Assembly: GCA_038503035.1 (NCBI GenBank)
Contig: JAVSML010021669.1
Coordinates: 496,001-560,000, forward strand
Direction: 5' to 3'
Origin: Crocodylus rhombifer
Taxonomy: Eukaryota > Chordata > Crocodylia > Crocodylidae
DNA: 64,000 nucleotides
Position numbers and translations under genes: made by a program. Below are positions 1 to 48,367 of this stretch, one piece after another. The notes under the pieces are model-generated. The model saw nothing but the letters and a program-made list of their open reading frames with translations. It searched no databases and was not told where the DNA came from. Positions within the stretch are counted from its first letter, which is position 1. Each line of letters begins with the position of its first letter.

Positions 1-491
1 CCTCTAGTACGGCGCCCCCTTTACTGAGCACGCAGGGCTTGCATGTCATATAAGGTAGCTGTCTGTAGCCTATGTGCTGTGGGTTGGCCACCCCCATTTG
101 ATTGCTTTGCATCTTTTGGGCTGAGAATTAAAAACGAAAAATAAAATAAAATCTTATCTTGTAAACACTTTAAAGAGGTATGAAAAAACACTGCTGCACA
201 CTAGTCATGCACAGTGTTGTTGGTAAGGGTGGTGGCCTCAGGACTAGAGGGTTCCATGCCCCTTATTAACTGCAATAGCACTGCTGTTTTACAACCAGAC
301 CTGTAACAGGTGGCAGCCTTAGTGAAGACACCTTCACAGTCATGGGTTTGCCATGTACCTAGGGACAGTTTTGGGGCTTACACTTCTCATGGAACAGAAT
401 AAGCAGGGCCCTACCCTTCTGACAGGGTGTGGCCTTCAGCACTTGTGCTTTGTATTAGCTGGTGCTTCCATGCCTGGGGATGGAGCAGCAC
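1..491. other. Intron end of window, no gene seen
   Basis: I see no coding exon, RNA gene or recognised element here. The stretch lies just downstream, in minus-strand terms, of the broken LINE that follows, so part of it may be that element's 3' untranslated tail. It should be intronic to ANO10, because the missing 3' coding exons of that gene must lie further left. Confidence 0.4.
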
Positions 492-1745
492 TCAGGTAAC
501 CAGAGGGCCCTGTGAGGTGGCACCTTTAGGCTCGTGACACTGACATAGAGACTTGCATCCTTGGGTAACTGTGATGATGATGGGCAATCGTTCACGAATG
601 AGTAAGATAGTCTTCCAAGGAGTCTGCAAGTGGCTCCATAACCCAATTCTAGATCCACATACCTCGTTACGGTGAGGACAGGTGTTTCTAGGAGGGATGG
701 GCACTGTGTTGGATGTTCTTTTCACCTGCTCTTCTATTCCTCTTCTGCCTGTGGACAAGCTGTTTCAAAGTGTTGAGGTCCCTCCCAAAGAGCCTTCCTC
801 CATTGTGGTCAACCCTGAGCAAGGGTCCCCCCAACTGCTGATGTTGATGTTACACCTCTTCATGTTTGCCTTCAAGGCATCTTTGAAGTGCTTTCTTTGC
901 CCTCCGCTACTTCGCTGACCTTCTTTCAGCTGTGAGGAAACTATTCTGTTTGAAAGGCAGGAGTCAGGCATGTGAACAACATGACCTGTCCAGCAAAGTT
1001 GGTTTTGGATGATCATGGCCTCAATGCTGCTGGAATTTGCTTCAGCCAAAATGCTGATGTTTTTGCATCTATCCTCCCAGCTAATCCAAAGGATCTTGTG
1101 AAGGCAACACTGGTGGTACTTTGCCAAGCTCTTGATATGTATTCTGTACGTGGTCCAAGTTTCCCAGCCATACAGCAGAGTTGGAATGACAACAGCTTGA
1201 TAAACCAAGAGCTTCATTTCAGCAAGGAAGTCATGATTTAAGAAGAGTCTCTTATTCAGCTGTCCAAAGGCTGTGCTCGCACATTTCAAGCAGTGTTGTA
1301 TTTCCGCATCAATGTCTGCCTTTGATGAAAGATGGCTTCCAAGGTAGACGAAGCGATCCATGTTCTCCAGCAATTCTCCATTGGTTTGAATAGAGGAGGG
1401 GGTTGTTTCTTCATTTGGAGCAGGTTGGGAAAGGACTTGAGTTTTCCTGATGTTTAGAGTTAGACCAATACTCTCGTAGACTTCAGAGAACACATTAAGA
1501 AGGGTTTGGAGGTCTGTTTCAGCTTGAGCAATGACAGCATTGTCATCCACATACTGGCGCTCCATTATGTCGTGGTCTTTGTTTTGGACTTGAATCTGTT
1601 GCAGTTGGAGAATATTCCATCCATCCTATACACAATTTCAGCTCCAGGTGGGAGCTTTCTGTTGACGAGGTGCGTTCTGGTGGAGATAAAGATAGATAAC
1701 CAAGTTGGAGCAATGACACAATCTTGTATGTCACAGGCTGCCCAT
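492..1745 (-). pseudogene. Broken non-LTR retrotransposon (LINE), reverse transcriptase C-terminal half
   Basis: Reading the minus strand from 1745 down, the fragment shows the end of a LINE reverse transcriptase. There is a degraded block resembling QGCVLAPTLFS (here QDCVIAPTWLS), then a YRMDG segment, then the catalytic YVDD at about 1550. After it come the conserved YLGS (about 1345) and the TLLYGWETWT thumb-region motif (about 1175). At least one frameshift separates the blocks before YVDD. A second frame (about 492-758) carries a cysteine/histidine-type tail with SRIGLWSHLQT, as found at the C terminus of some LINE ORF2 proteins. The endonuclease domain is absent, so the copy is 5'-truncated and dead. 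I cannot fix the clade; an RTE-like or related family is a guess. It lies in the same orientation as ANO10. Confidence 0.75.
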
Positions 1746-2329
1746 GAGATGTTTCTGGGATCCCTTGGAGCAGTCTTCTCCCTCTCACTGGGTCTCTCAA
1801 TGCAGATGGCTTCAGTTGTACTCTCAGAGCCCAGCTGGGCACCACCCTCAGGGTCCAAGTGACTCCATGTGGCAGCAGAATGGAGTGTCCCTAAGCACTG
1901 GATTTGGGAGAGTACACCCCTTGAAATCCTAGTGTCATAATGGGATACAGCAGGACTGATGCTGAAACCCACTGTTTGGGTGTAACTGTGGACACCTGGG
2001 ACAGAGGCAGCAATGGGGCACACAGGGCTGTATGAGGAGTGCCCTGCTATATTTCTGTGGGAACCCAGCATGGAAGCCTTGGCCAGAGGCAATGAATTTC
2101 CCAGTCTCACTCTAGCCTCTCCCGATTTGGAGCATGCTGTGGGCATACAAGTCCTGCTCTGGGACTGCCAAGCTGAGCTAGTCCCAGGCAAAGGCATAAA
2201 TCACAAATGTTGTGCGCTGGGCCAAACCTCCCTAAGGTGCATGTGGGAGGGTACTAAGTGCTGGAGAACAGGGAGGGAAGAAACATAGTCGGTCTTATAT
2301 GTCCCAGGGAGGCAACCTGCTCCCAACTC

Positions 2330-2665
2330 CTCTAGTCAGGCAGCACAGAGCTGTTCCCTCTTCCTCCCCCATCCCTCCAACCAGAGGGCACAGGCACGAG
2401 GCTGTTCCCACCTTCCTCCTCTTCTTCTCTACCCCTGTAGCCAGCCAGCATGAGGCTTTCCTCCACCTCCAGTCCACCCAGTCAGGCAGTACAGGGTTTT
2501 GACTTTTCCTTATTCCTCCAGCCAGCCAGCATGCAGCTTTCTTTCTCTCTGCCTCTGGCCAGGTAGCACAGATTTGTCATTTTGTGCCACTCCCCTGTCC
2601 CTGTCCCTCCAGCCAGCAGCACAAGGCTGTTCCTGACCAGCCTCTCCAGCTAGGCCAAATTTGCC
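2330..2665. repeat. Pyrimidine-rich minisatellite, unit about 65 bp
   Basis: About five diverged units follow one another. Each starts near a CAGCCAGCA or CAGGCAGCACAG core, continues with a GGCTGTTCC-like segment and then a run of CCT/TTCC. The similarity is visible by eye at about 2340, 2395, 2445, 2520 and 2610. The short open frames across it are artefacts of the biased composition. Confidence 0.6.
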
Positions 2666-2719
2666 ATGGAACCATGGAGCAGGTGAGCACACCAAACAGG
2701 ACTGACTCACTGCAAGTAA

Positions 2720-5230
2720 CATTGAGAAAAGCAACCAAAATAACTGGTAAGGATTATGTTTGATGAGCTGCAGTTGGCATTTCTAATACAGGCTTCCAAT
2801 TTAGGAATTCTTGTTAGAACCTAGATTTCTCCCAGCTGAACAATGAATTGTGCACTTGGGGCCTATAATCTAAATGTGGTCTGTAGAGGCTACCAACAAG
2901 ACCATCTGTTATAAAGAGCATTATTTTTCATCTATTCGTGGGATCATTTCATTATGATGTGGACCTTGTAACTATTATCTATGCTTTCATTATGTCAAAA
3001 GCAGTGTTTCAAGATTGCCAGTGGCTGCCAACGAGCCTTCTAGAACTTAAAAGGTTAGGACTGGTTTCTGTGACACTTCTCTCGCTATTTAATTCAGCAG
3101 TAACAAAAAGGAGTGAATGCATGCCAGATGAAGTCCACTTAGTTAGAACAGCTCAGGGCTGCTGACAAGTTGGCAGAATTGCTGGTTAACATGCTCTCCA
3201 ATCTGGAATTCACTTCTCCTGCTGTTCTGCCAGACTTTTTGACCATTACGGTAAGTTAGAAAGTCCATTCTTTTTTCCCCTCGCTCTACTGTATCAAGGG
3301 GGACATATGTTGATGGTTAGGGGAAAGTCATGATTACTTATGGGTTAATTACATTAATGCGGAAGGCTGCCAAGTACTTTATACTAAATATATTATTTGA
3401 GCATCTGGTGCTTTAAATTTTGTAAAGAGCCTGGAGTAACAGATGGGCAATAAATTAAAATTACTTCAGAATGCAAGAAGAGATACAAAATAGACAGCAA
3501 ACAGAAAAAAAACCCTCTCCAAGATACTTGAACACCTCTGACCCCGCTATTCATTGCACAAGAAACTAGGTTCCTCTGAAGTGACCTTTGAGTTCATAAT
3601 CAGAGGAATTCAAAGGGCTAATTTTGACAAGAGAGAAAAGGAGAAGTGGTCTAATGTTTCAAGAAAGCACCTGGCAAGCAGGCAAAGAAAAGGAGGACAA
3701 ATAATAAGTTGATGTGAGAACAGCTCAAAAGATTAATAAACATAACAAAGGTTGAAACCTTCAAAGAAGACTAGCTTATTCAACTGACAGCTAAAGTATA
3801 AACCAGTGTGCCAACATATATTTATTTTCTTTTTATTAGAGATCTGATCCAAAGGATATTCAGGACACAAAAATACTGTATTTTTTTTTTTAAAGGGGGG
3901 GTGTTGTTAGAAAGAAGCTGCCAATGCACCAAGAAGTCTCAGAAGTACCTTTCCCAAAAGCAATTAGAAATAAACTGACTTTAGAAAATGGAGACTGCCA
4001 AAGCCACTGTCTAAGGTACGTGTGCTTCAGCAATTCAGAACTTAACTTTTATGGGTTCCCATGCAGTCTTTTGCCAAAAGCAAAGACCAACAATCAGAAA
4101 CCCAGTAAGACAAGCATCTTTGGGGTCTCCTACTTTACTTATAACAAGAATGAGCGAATCTTTAATAAGCATAACCTGGAACATATAGTAAGCATTCAAC
4201 AGAAATAAATATGCAATTAAAAAAATATTAAACAATGAGACAGAATACAACTTCAGCACGTGCCCTTTCATTTCAACAATAAGTATTACAAAGTGATAGG
4301 ATTTACAACATTTATTACTAGAAGATATGAAATATGTTGTGACAAAGCCATTTAAGAACTGAAGAAAGTATATTTTCATCACAGTTATTTTAAAACATGA
4401 TTTTTTTTAGTACCTACATGACATAAAATTAACACAGAACGGTAATGTAACTTACCTTAAGTTAATTAAAAAGTTGTTCAGAACCGGGAAATACCTGTAT
4501 AATTTTTTTTGTAAATATCACAAACCGCTTCATGTATACTAAGGATAAGTTGAATCTACTTTGGTTCTTAAGAAGGACATCTAAAATATGCAAGCTAGCA
4601 GGCACATAGGTCTCATGTGCCATTTCTGGAGTGGTATAGACCATTTGGCAAAATAAATTATACCGGTTTACAGAAACTGCTTCTGTGTCACTGCATCTAA
4701 TCAATGTCCACACTAATGTGCCTGAATAGAAGCTTTTGAATGTGACAGATCTATTAAGCCTGGTAAATACAGACTCCTAGCTGTACAACCAGGCGTGTAC
4801 CCTAAACATCCAGGTGAGGAATGGATGGAGCGCAGGTCCCATACCAAAGAAAAAGGGACACCAAAAACCCCTCATTTTAAAGAAATATACTACAGGCATT
4901 AGATGGATAGGTAGGAGGCGGCAGCCTACACAGGGATTCTGACAGAAGATTATTTCTGAGGAAACAAAATTCCATCTTACCCTATGATGAAAAAGAAGAT
5001 ATTGAAGCTACTGTTTTTAGAATACTGGCTTTCTACATAGTGTTCTGTTCTTTGTTTGTACATGGCATATCATGACTAATATATAAAACATACAGTTTTT
5101 CACCACACCCTTTAAAATAACTCTTGGCCTTTGCAAACTGCCACATGAGTTGCCTAAAAGTAACTAACAGCTACTTTTCAGAAGCTGTGCATTTCAAGAC
5201 TAGGACACTGACAACATATATTCAACTTAC
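2720..5230. other. ANO10 intron after exon 9 (visible part), nothing coding
   Basis: AT-rich sequence between the LINE/minisatellite block and exon 9. I looked on the minus strand for the next ANO10 exon, which should start with a GTFDDYLELF-like peptide, and did not find it. The intron is therefore longer than 5.2 kb. I see no RNA gene and no element that I recognise. Confidence 0.55.
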
Positions 5231-41771
<36,541 letters not shown>

Positions 41772-41785
41772 CTTTGAACACCTGG

Positions 41786-43869
41786 CTAAACACAAAAGAA
41801 CAACAGACATACCAATGATCAAAATACTTGTGATACAATCTGTAGAACACACAAGTCTCGCGACAGTGATTGGCAATGTTTGCAGCTAGCACAGGAATGG
41901 TTGTATGCAATACAGATAGCATACTTAGTCTGCTGGAGGGAGTGCCATTCAGCACTTGAACAATCTCTACTGGTTGTCACTTGGACCAATGTTGAGCTAC
42001 TTTTATTATCAGCTACATCCTGTTCTCCATCCATTGCTGCCATTTATGACACAAGAGTGGTGGTGAGAAAGCAAAGGAAAATAAATAGCATTGATGAAAA
42101 AAGGGCACTCAAGCAGTCTCCTTTTTCCTCAGCAAAGAGGGAAAAATCAGCAAGGACTCCCATAACTAGGGAAGGATGTAGTCGCCAACAGCATATTTGT
42201 TAGCGAATTAAAGCATTAATAAAAGAGGGAATTAATTAAGCAGCTATGTATTGTAATTTATTTGGTTTAATTCACTCTTCTTGAGTATTTTTTGATCTTA
42301 ATAAGAGTATGTAATTAAAGTGTGTAGGTCTAGGCAATACATTTTCATTATAATCTTGCACGTCTCTGCTAAGTAAAGCCTCACAAGCCTGTTAGATGGA
42401 TAATAAAATAGTATTGCCATCTGACAGATGTGTAAAGTAAGGCACAGAGGGGTTAAGTGACTGACATTTAAGTGTAAGTCAGAAATAAAAAAAGTTAAAG
42501 CCAGATTGCAAAGAAATTTAGGTATGAGATTGCCCAAGTTTTCTCCCCTTCATCTTTGCCATTTATTCTTTGTAAACAGCTTTATATGGAAGTAGTCCCA
42601 CTGGCCACAGCTAAAACTTTATGCTGACACTATCTCTTACATTTCTAAGTAAATGGTCCTGTAACAATGAATGAACCGTCTTCTCTATGCTTCACAGAAA
42701 AAATTGAGAGTCACTGTCCAAATTAAAATTGGGCATCTGCTGATCAGCCTGTTCAAGCCACAGCAACAGACACCAGATATCATGTTACTACGTGACATTA
42801 TTTTGCCATAAACTTCAACAGGACCAGGATTTCACCCCATTAGTCTTCACTTTAAATCCTGTTACTCTCTTATTCAGCCAACAAAATAATATCGTACCTG
42901 TGCAGAAACCCTTCACTGACCAAGCCAATCACCTAACATCCTGTATTCACATGACAACTTCTCCCAGTTTCCCTGTGAAACACACAAGAAAGGATATTTA
43001 CTGCCAGTTCCAAGTAAGGCTACAATTTACAGGCCTCTTGACAATATAAGATTCAGGTCAAAAGAAAATGTCTGTCGTCTTCTTCTTCTGACATGAAAAT
43101 AAAATCAGATTTTTACTTTTTATCATTTACAGTATGCTGGACACTTTTGCCTGGGACAATGAAATTAGCCCCATCAGTTTCCTCTCCATTTGACAAGGCA
43201 GGCTGAGCAGCTGAATCTCTTGCAAAACACGAGGGCCACGTGGTATTTTGGGGCTACTATCCTGAAGCAAAACACTTGCATGTTTTCTTTAAAAGTGCAT
43301 TGTGAAAAATTGAAGGGCAACATCATTACAAACCAAAGCGATTCACAGAACGTATCGGTTCACATCCTAGATTGGCGCTTCCCCTTTCTGATGGGAGGCC
43401 ACCCAAGGTTAAGACTCAAGGCACCTGTGCCAGCCCTTCACTGTCACTCATTTCCCCCCAGACAGAAGACTAACTGAGCAATTCTTCTGCAGCCAAGAGC
43501 TCAGAAAGGAAAACAGCTACCCCGACTATGGGCAAGCTGGGGGTGGTCCTGCTTTGAGCAGAGATTGGGCTACATACCTTCCTGAGGTCTCTTCCAGCTC
43601 AGATTTTCTACAATTGTACCAAAGCTCGCTCTGGGACAGATTTCCACCCCCCAAAACTGTGAACATCCATCCAAAATCTCCAGTGTGGTTTTGCAAATCC
43701 TGTGCAGGTGTTCGCATGCCTAGCACAGCACAACACCCCTGGAAGGACCTCAAGGCACCCCAGGGTGCAGCACCAGCCCCCCTGGATGCAAACTGCTGCT
43801 CTGGGTGCAAATTTGTCCAAGGACCCTGGGGCAAGGGTGGCGAGAGCAGGCTGGGCAGTCAGACTAAGG
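41786..43869. other. ANO10 intron 1, nothing coding recognised
   Basis: Sequence between exon 2 and the CpG island. It is AT-rich at first and GC content rises from about 43500. I see no exon or element that I can name. Confidence 0.5.
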
Positions 43870-44440
43870 GGCCCTGTCACAAATGGGAGCTTCCCCCGCC
43901 GCCGCCCGGGCCCCAGAGCCCCCAACCCGCTAACGGCTGTCCGTGACGTCGCCGCGTTCCATGCCGGCAACCGCCGCAGCCTCAACGGCTCCTTTCCCGG
44001 CCTCTATGTGCGTGGGGCGGGGAGGGGGCGGGGGGCCCCCGACCCTGCGGGATCAGCCTGCCACCCCCGTTGCTCTCACCCAGGGCGGCGGAAAGCAGGG
44101 TGGAGGCTTCGCGCCGCCTTCGCACTCACCCGCCACGGCCCGATTCCAAGTCCAAAGGGAGGGACGGGTGGAGCAGCAGCTAGGGGGAGGGGGGACCGGG
44201 GCGATGCAAGGAGACTGCGTTGCGGCGGGGGCGGGGCCACGCGCGCCAAGGGGGCGGGGCCGGGCTGGAGCGTTCCCCGGCGGCTCAGCCAGCGGTTGGA
44301 CCCGCCCCCGCTGGAGTCAGTTCTGGGGTTCGTGCTTCGCGCGGGCGGGGCAGCTGCTCAGTCGCCGCCTACGTCAGAGGTGGTGCCCCTCCCCCCGCAA
44401 CTGCAAGCCCCAGTGTTGCCGGGCGTACGAGCATTATCCT
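43870..44440 (-). promoter_or_regulatory. ANO10: CpG island, probable ANO10 promoter
   Basis: This is the only stretch in the window dense in CpG. It contains GC boxes (GGGGGCGGGGC at about 44226 and 44250, CCCGCCCCCG at 44301, GCGGGCGGGG at 44341), a CRE-like TGACGTCG at 43944-43951 and a TACGTCA at 44370-44376. It lies 2.1-2.7 kb upstream of the ANO10 start codon on the coding strand, as expected for a TATA-less housekeeping promoter. In mammals this promoter region is shared with the divergent gene ABHD5, but I could not find ABHD5 coding sequence on the plus strand. A 248-codon open frame across the island is a composition artefact. Confidence 0.7.
44131..44300 (-). other. ANO10: Candidate ANO10 non-coding exon 1
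   Basis: On the minus strand a strong donor, GGCGG then GTGAGTGCG, occurs with its last exonic base at 44130, inside the CpG island and downstream of the GC boxes. Joining it to the exon 2 acceptor gives an untranslated leader. A second possible donor (CCTGG then GTGAGAGC) lies near 44080. The 5' boundary is a guess. Confidence 0.45.
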
Positions 44441-45486
44441 CTTTGTAGGATGAAGTCCACCCTTGCGTGATGTAGGGTGGATGATCTGCAAAGTGTTTGC
44501 AATTGTACGCGGTTATTTGGGTAATCCAAAATTACCCCAAAACCCTTGTCTGCAAAATTGGACGGTCGTTTGTGAGGCACCGAACTCGTGCAGGGCATGC
44601 AAAATCCGAATCGCTCTCGAGGAGCCTTAACTGACTTTGGGGTTGGCCAGCAACACTTCCTTATGGCTGCTTGCCTGGAAATACAGAATGCTTCCTTTAT
44701 GATGACCCAGTGCTCACTCACGCACTGGCGCTTTACAAGTGAACAATATCAAATAAATAAGAAAAAGATTTATTTGTGTACTCATTTGCATATTTTTTCA
44801 GCATACAGTCATTTTTCAGCAAATACAATAGTTCTGAGGTTCCAATATGATAATTTTGTATTTCAGACCTGGCAACACTGGGCAGGGGGGCTCCCCAAGG
44901 GGCTGCTTCAGGGTGCAAGCCCATCCACAGCCCTCGCGCATCTCCTTGGTAGTCCCGCACAGCCATCCCAGCATGGTAGCCTGTGCTTTTGCCATCACAC
45001 ATTCTGCACTAGCATGCTCATGGAAAGGGGCCATCTTCCCCATGAACACCTCATGCCTCTTGAGGTGGGGGGGCACGGCAGCTGCCTGGTGGCGGTGTTG
45101 GCGGCAGAGGGGGTGTGGCAGCAGTGAGTCAGAACAACCCACAGACGGCCGCGGTGGTGTCAGCAGCGGGCCTGGGGGTGCGTGGCAATCGGCAATCAGC
45201 AACAGCCCACAGATGCCGATGTGCACCCATGTGCACCCCCTATGTGTCAACGGTGGTCTTCCCAATGCCTGCTTGGGGTTAGCCACCACTCCTCTTCTCT
45301 TCTCCCTTTGCCTGGCTGTTCCCTTTTCATTCATGCCTTGATCAGAGGCACAGTCCTGCACACTGACATCCCGGTGTCCCACAATTCCCCCCAGTGGGAA
45401 CTGCTAACTCCACTACAGGGCCTTCTGTAATGCCCTGCAACCCAGAGAACCCACGTCTGCCATTTTGACACAGTGATGTAGGAGAG
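44441..45486. other. Region upstream of ANO10 with unassigned minus-strand frames
   Basis: Two minus-strand frames are longer than expected by chance: 44434-44721 (95 codons) and 44816-45382 (188 codons, with HEVFMGKMAPFHEHA and ATMLGWL segments). They have no recognised domain. The second has a composition like accessory proteins of some DNA transposons, which is a guess. No exon of a known gene is seen. Confidence 0.3.
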
Positions 45487-45953
45487 CAGGAGTCAAGCAT
45501 ATGGCCTGCAAGCAGGCTTGGGCCCCTGGAACCACTGCATCTAGCCTGCTTATAGTTTAGTGGGCTACCGGAAGTGTACATCTTTGTTTCCACCTGCCAC
45601 ATGTCCCTGGCCCTGCTGACTGGTCAGAACACTGTGCCACCCAGCAGCAGCATTGAGATGGGGGCATGTGGTTGGTCAGAGCCAGGTTCCAGCATTGGCC
45701 AGTCCAAAGGCATCCTGTGAGGAGGAGCTCTGGCCGGGCATCCACATGGAGTTGGGATGTGTAGAGCTGTGTAAAGCTTGGCGACCACCACAAGCCTCTG
45801 GCTCCTCACCTCCGCATGCCACCCCCAGTCCCCCGATCAAAGCTGCCACCTGGCTCAGACCCACACTGCTATCTGAACATGGCACCTCCGGCCTAGGAGG
45901 AGCTCCTGTGGTCCAGCTCCAGCCTAGGGCCTGGGGTGAGTTGGATACCTCTG
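45487..45953. mobile_element. Probable hAT element
   Basis: CAGGAGTCAAGCATATGGCC at the left mirrors the reverse complement of the right end, CAGAGGTATCCAACTCACCC, in the usual hAT style. The 8-bp flanks TAGGAGAG and CTGTAAAG agree at only four positions. There is no transposase. Confidence 0.5.
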
Positions 45954-46065
45954 CTGTAAAGGATAGTTTGTTCTCTAAACCACCTGTTGCCAGATGAACA
46001 ACAAGGATGAGCATTGCAATTACAATATAGCAACAACTAAATAATATGTTATTAAGGGCACTTTT

Positions 46066-46318
46066 TGACACATGCTCCTGGGGTGGAGGGCAGCGCTTTA
46101 ATAGGAGCGGCTCCAAGAGCCACTCTAATTAAAGCGCCACCGCATCTCCTGTATCAGCATCCCCACGCTTAAAAATGGTGGCAGGAGCACTTGAACTAAA
46201 ACTCATTCAGCAAGCTTTAGTTCAAGCACCCCTCCTGTCATTTTTTAAGTGCAGAGACACTGATACAGAAGATGCAGAAGGCTTAATTAATTGAGTCTCC
46301 GATGTGTTGGAATTCCAG
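46066..46318. mobile_element. Palindromic MITE, copy 2
   Basis: GTATCAGCATCCCCACGCTT, then AAAAATGGTGGCAGGAGCAC, AAGCTTTAGTTCAAG at the turn, and the mirrored GTGCAGAGACACTGATACAG. Same family as 5762-6045 and 55526-55802. Confidence 0.75.
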
Positions 46319-47209
46319 CTTAATGGCTTGTTCACAGAGGCTTGTCTACCCAGCTTGAGGGCCTGTTTGCAGAGATAATTTTCTATTCCACTAATAATTC
46401 TCTTTTAGAGACAATTATGTGCCTGCTCTTTCTTGTAAAATGTGCAAATCTGCAAAGAAATATTTAGGGTACAGACAGATGTAGGATTTTTCCAAAAATT
46501 ACAAAACAGATTTCCTAAAAATTGTTTCTTACATTTGGAATAACAGAATGCCCCGTTTCACAACACAGTCCAAACCATTCATTTCACCATGTTTTTAGTA
46601 AAGAATAAAACTGCAAAATTTCATACAAAAAATCTTATTGGGGTGGGAGTTGCTGGGAGCTGTTGCATGTGGTCTAATAAGGTATTTTTCTTAGCGTGCA
46701 GAAAATTTTGTGTTTTTCTAAAACATTGCATTCTTGTTTCTTTTACTGTACAGCTCTGCTTAGAGAGACTGTGGCAGGTAAGAGACTTCACCCTCTTCTC
46801 TGCTTTCTAATGTTGGGTAGTGTAAGAGTGATGCTGTAACTGCAATTTGTCCAGAAATTATGAGGCAAGAATTTCTTAGGATGGTATCTTTTATTGGACC
46901 AGCTCTGTAGTTGGGATAAAGTTAGACAAGCTTTCAAATGCAAGACTTTCTTTGACGGGTTTTTGATCTGTTTGGGGCGTTTCTTGGATAACTTTTGAGA
47001 GTCAGACATTGGAATGAGATTACTAGAGAAGGCAATTATCTACATGTTTTTTGTGATTAACTCTGTTGCAGGACTGGACATCCTCCACAGCACAGCTTTG
47101 CCTAGGAGCACAAAAGACCCCTTTTCCTCTGTCCATGTGTCTTTCTGAACTGCAAAGATTGGGGCTTACACCCGCCCTTTCAGTCTTGACTGAGCAGTAT
47201 CCAGAAATT
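46319..47209. other. No gene; old repeat remnant at about 46870-46990
   Basis: GGTATCTTTTATTGGACCAG, TGTAGTTGGGATAAAGTTAG and ACAAGCTTTCAAATG in this order resemble an interspersed repeat frequent in reptile genomes (from memory). The rest shows nothing recognisable. Confidence 0.4.
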
Positions 47210-47850
47210 TGTTTTTAAGTCCCTGAATTGGTTAAAAATTCCTCACTCCCTTCCCCTCCATGCTCATCAGCGCATCTCCTCCACTCCCTTTTCCTTCCCC
47301 CACCACTCCCCAACCTGCTCATTGCTGTCGCTGTCTCCAGCTGCCCCAAGGGTGGTGGTGGGGAGAGTTTCCAGAGCTGCTCCTGCGTGCTCCAGCCAGA
47401 CTCTGCGATGAGTTGGGACACGGACATGTTCCTCCTCCCTGCCCGGTCCCACCAAGTGTTCCTTGCCAGCCCAGGAGCAGGTGAGGGGGAAAGGAAACCC
47501 AACCACTGCTGTTGCCATTGCTGCTGCTGCTGTCTGCAGCCAAACCTGGTTTTATGTACAGTCCAGCTGGAGTGGGAAAGAGCTGCTCTGGAACCTCCTT
47601 GCACCATCCGGACAGCAAGGATAGCAGTCAGTGGGGGCAGGTAGAATGGGACTGAAGAATGGGGATCATACCCCTGTGCAAAGAGGGGAAGGGAAAGATT
47701 GTTAGCTGATTGGGGAATTTGGCAGGTGCTTCTTCCATGTGGGTTCCCTGCCCTGGTGTTAGGGGTGGGATGGGAGTGGGGGGTGCAGCCACCTGCAGCA
47801 CTGTAACTGCTCCCACACCCCTTTCACCAAATCCTGGATCCTTCCCAAAA
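47210..47850 (+). repeat. Dispersed GC-rich repeat, copy 1
   Basis: Shares a run of blocks with 51985-52625 in the same orientation: a CTCCACTCCCTTTTCCTTCC-like start, CCAGCCCAGGAGCAGG, GATAGCAGTCAGTGGG, CCCTGCCCTGGTGTTA with GGGTGCAGCCACC, and AAATCCTGGATCC at the end. There is no coding signal. It is probably a non-autonomous transposon whose termini I could not set. Confidence 0.6.
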
Positions 47851-48367
47851 TAAGGAATTCAGATGAGATTAGTTTCCAGATAAGACAAGCTTAACTCAGA
47901 TCTATCAGCCACAGGGAGGCTCCCCTTTGGCTCATCCAGCAGAGCTACAGCTTTCAGGTTTACCCATTTTGAGGTTTAATTCACATATTAGTAGATATAA
48001 TGAATCCAGCCACCAGGTGGCAGGCTTCACAATGCTCTTTGTCACCAGTTGAGGAACATAAATTGTAGGTCCAGATCCTTCCTATCTAGGTGGTTTGTAA
48101 CCTGCTTAACTCACACCTGGTTGCTAAATTAAGGACAAATTGCTCATCTCTTTGCTGTGGCTTATACTTCCAAGAGTACCATTCTTCTCATGAGCTGGAG
48201 CTTATCAGCAGTCCTGTGCAGATTATCAGAGAATTGGAACTCTTTTAAATAAAAATAATAGCAAAATGCTGTTGTGCTTCAGCAGTCTTGCACAGCTGCT
48301 TGCTGTGGCTCTGTTTCCCCAGGCTAGATGGCAAACCCAAACTTTCAAGGGTGGTAATGAACATAAC

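Noticed and set aside
4462..4713. Candidate 3' ANO10 exon on the minus strand
   Set aside because: The peptide does not resemble the expected GTFDDYLELF or later C-terminal segments, and phase-compatible splice sites were not evident.
43702..44448. 248-codon plus-strand open frame over the CpG island
   Set aside because: Stop codons are rare in CpG-rich sequence. Composition is Arg/Gly/Ala/Pro-rich, it runs against the promoter features, and it does not resemble ABHD5.
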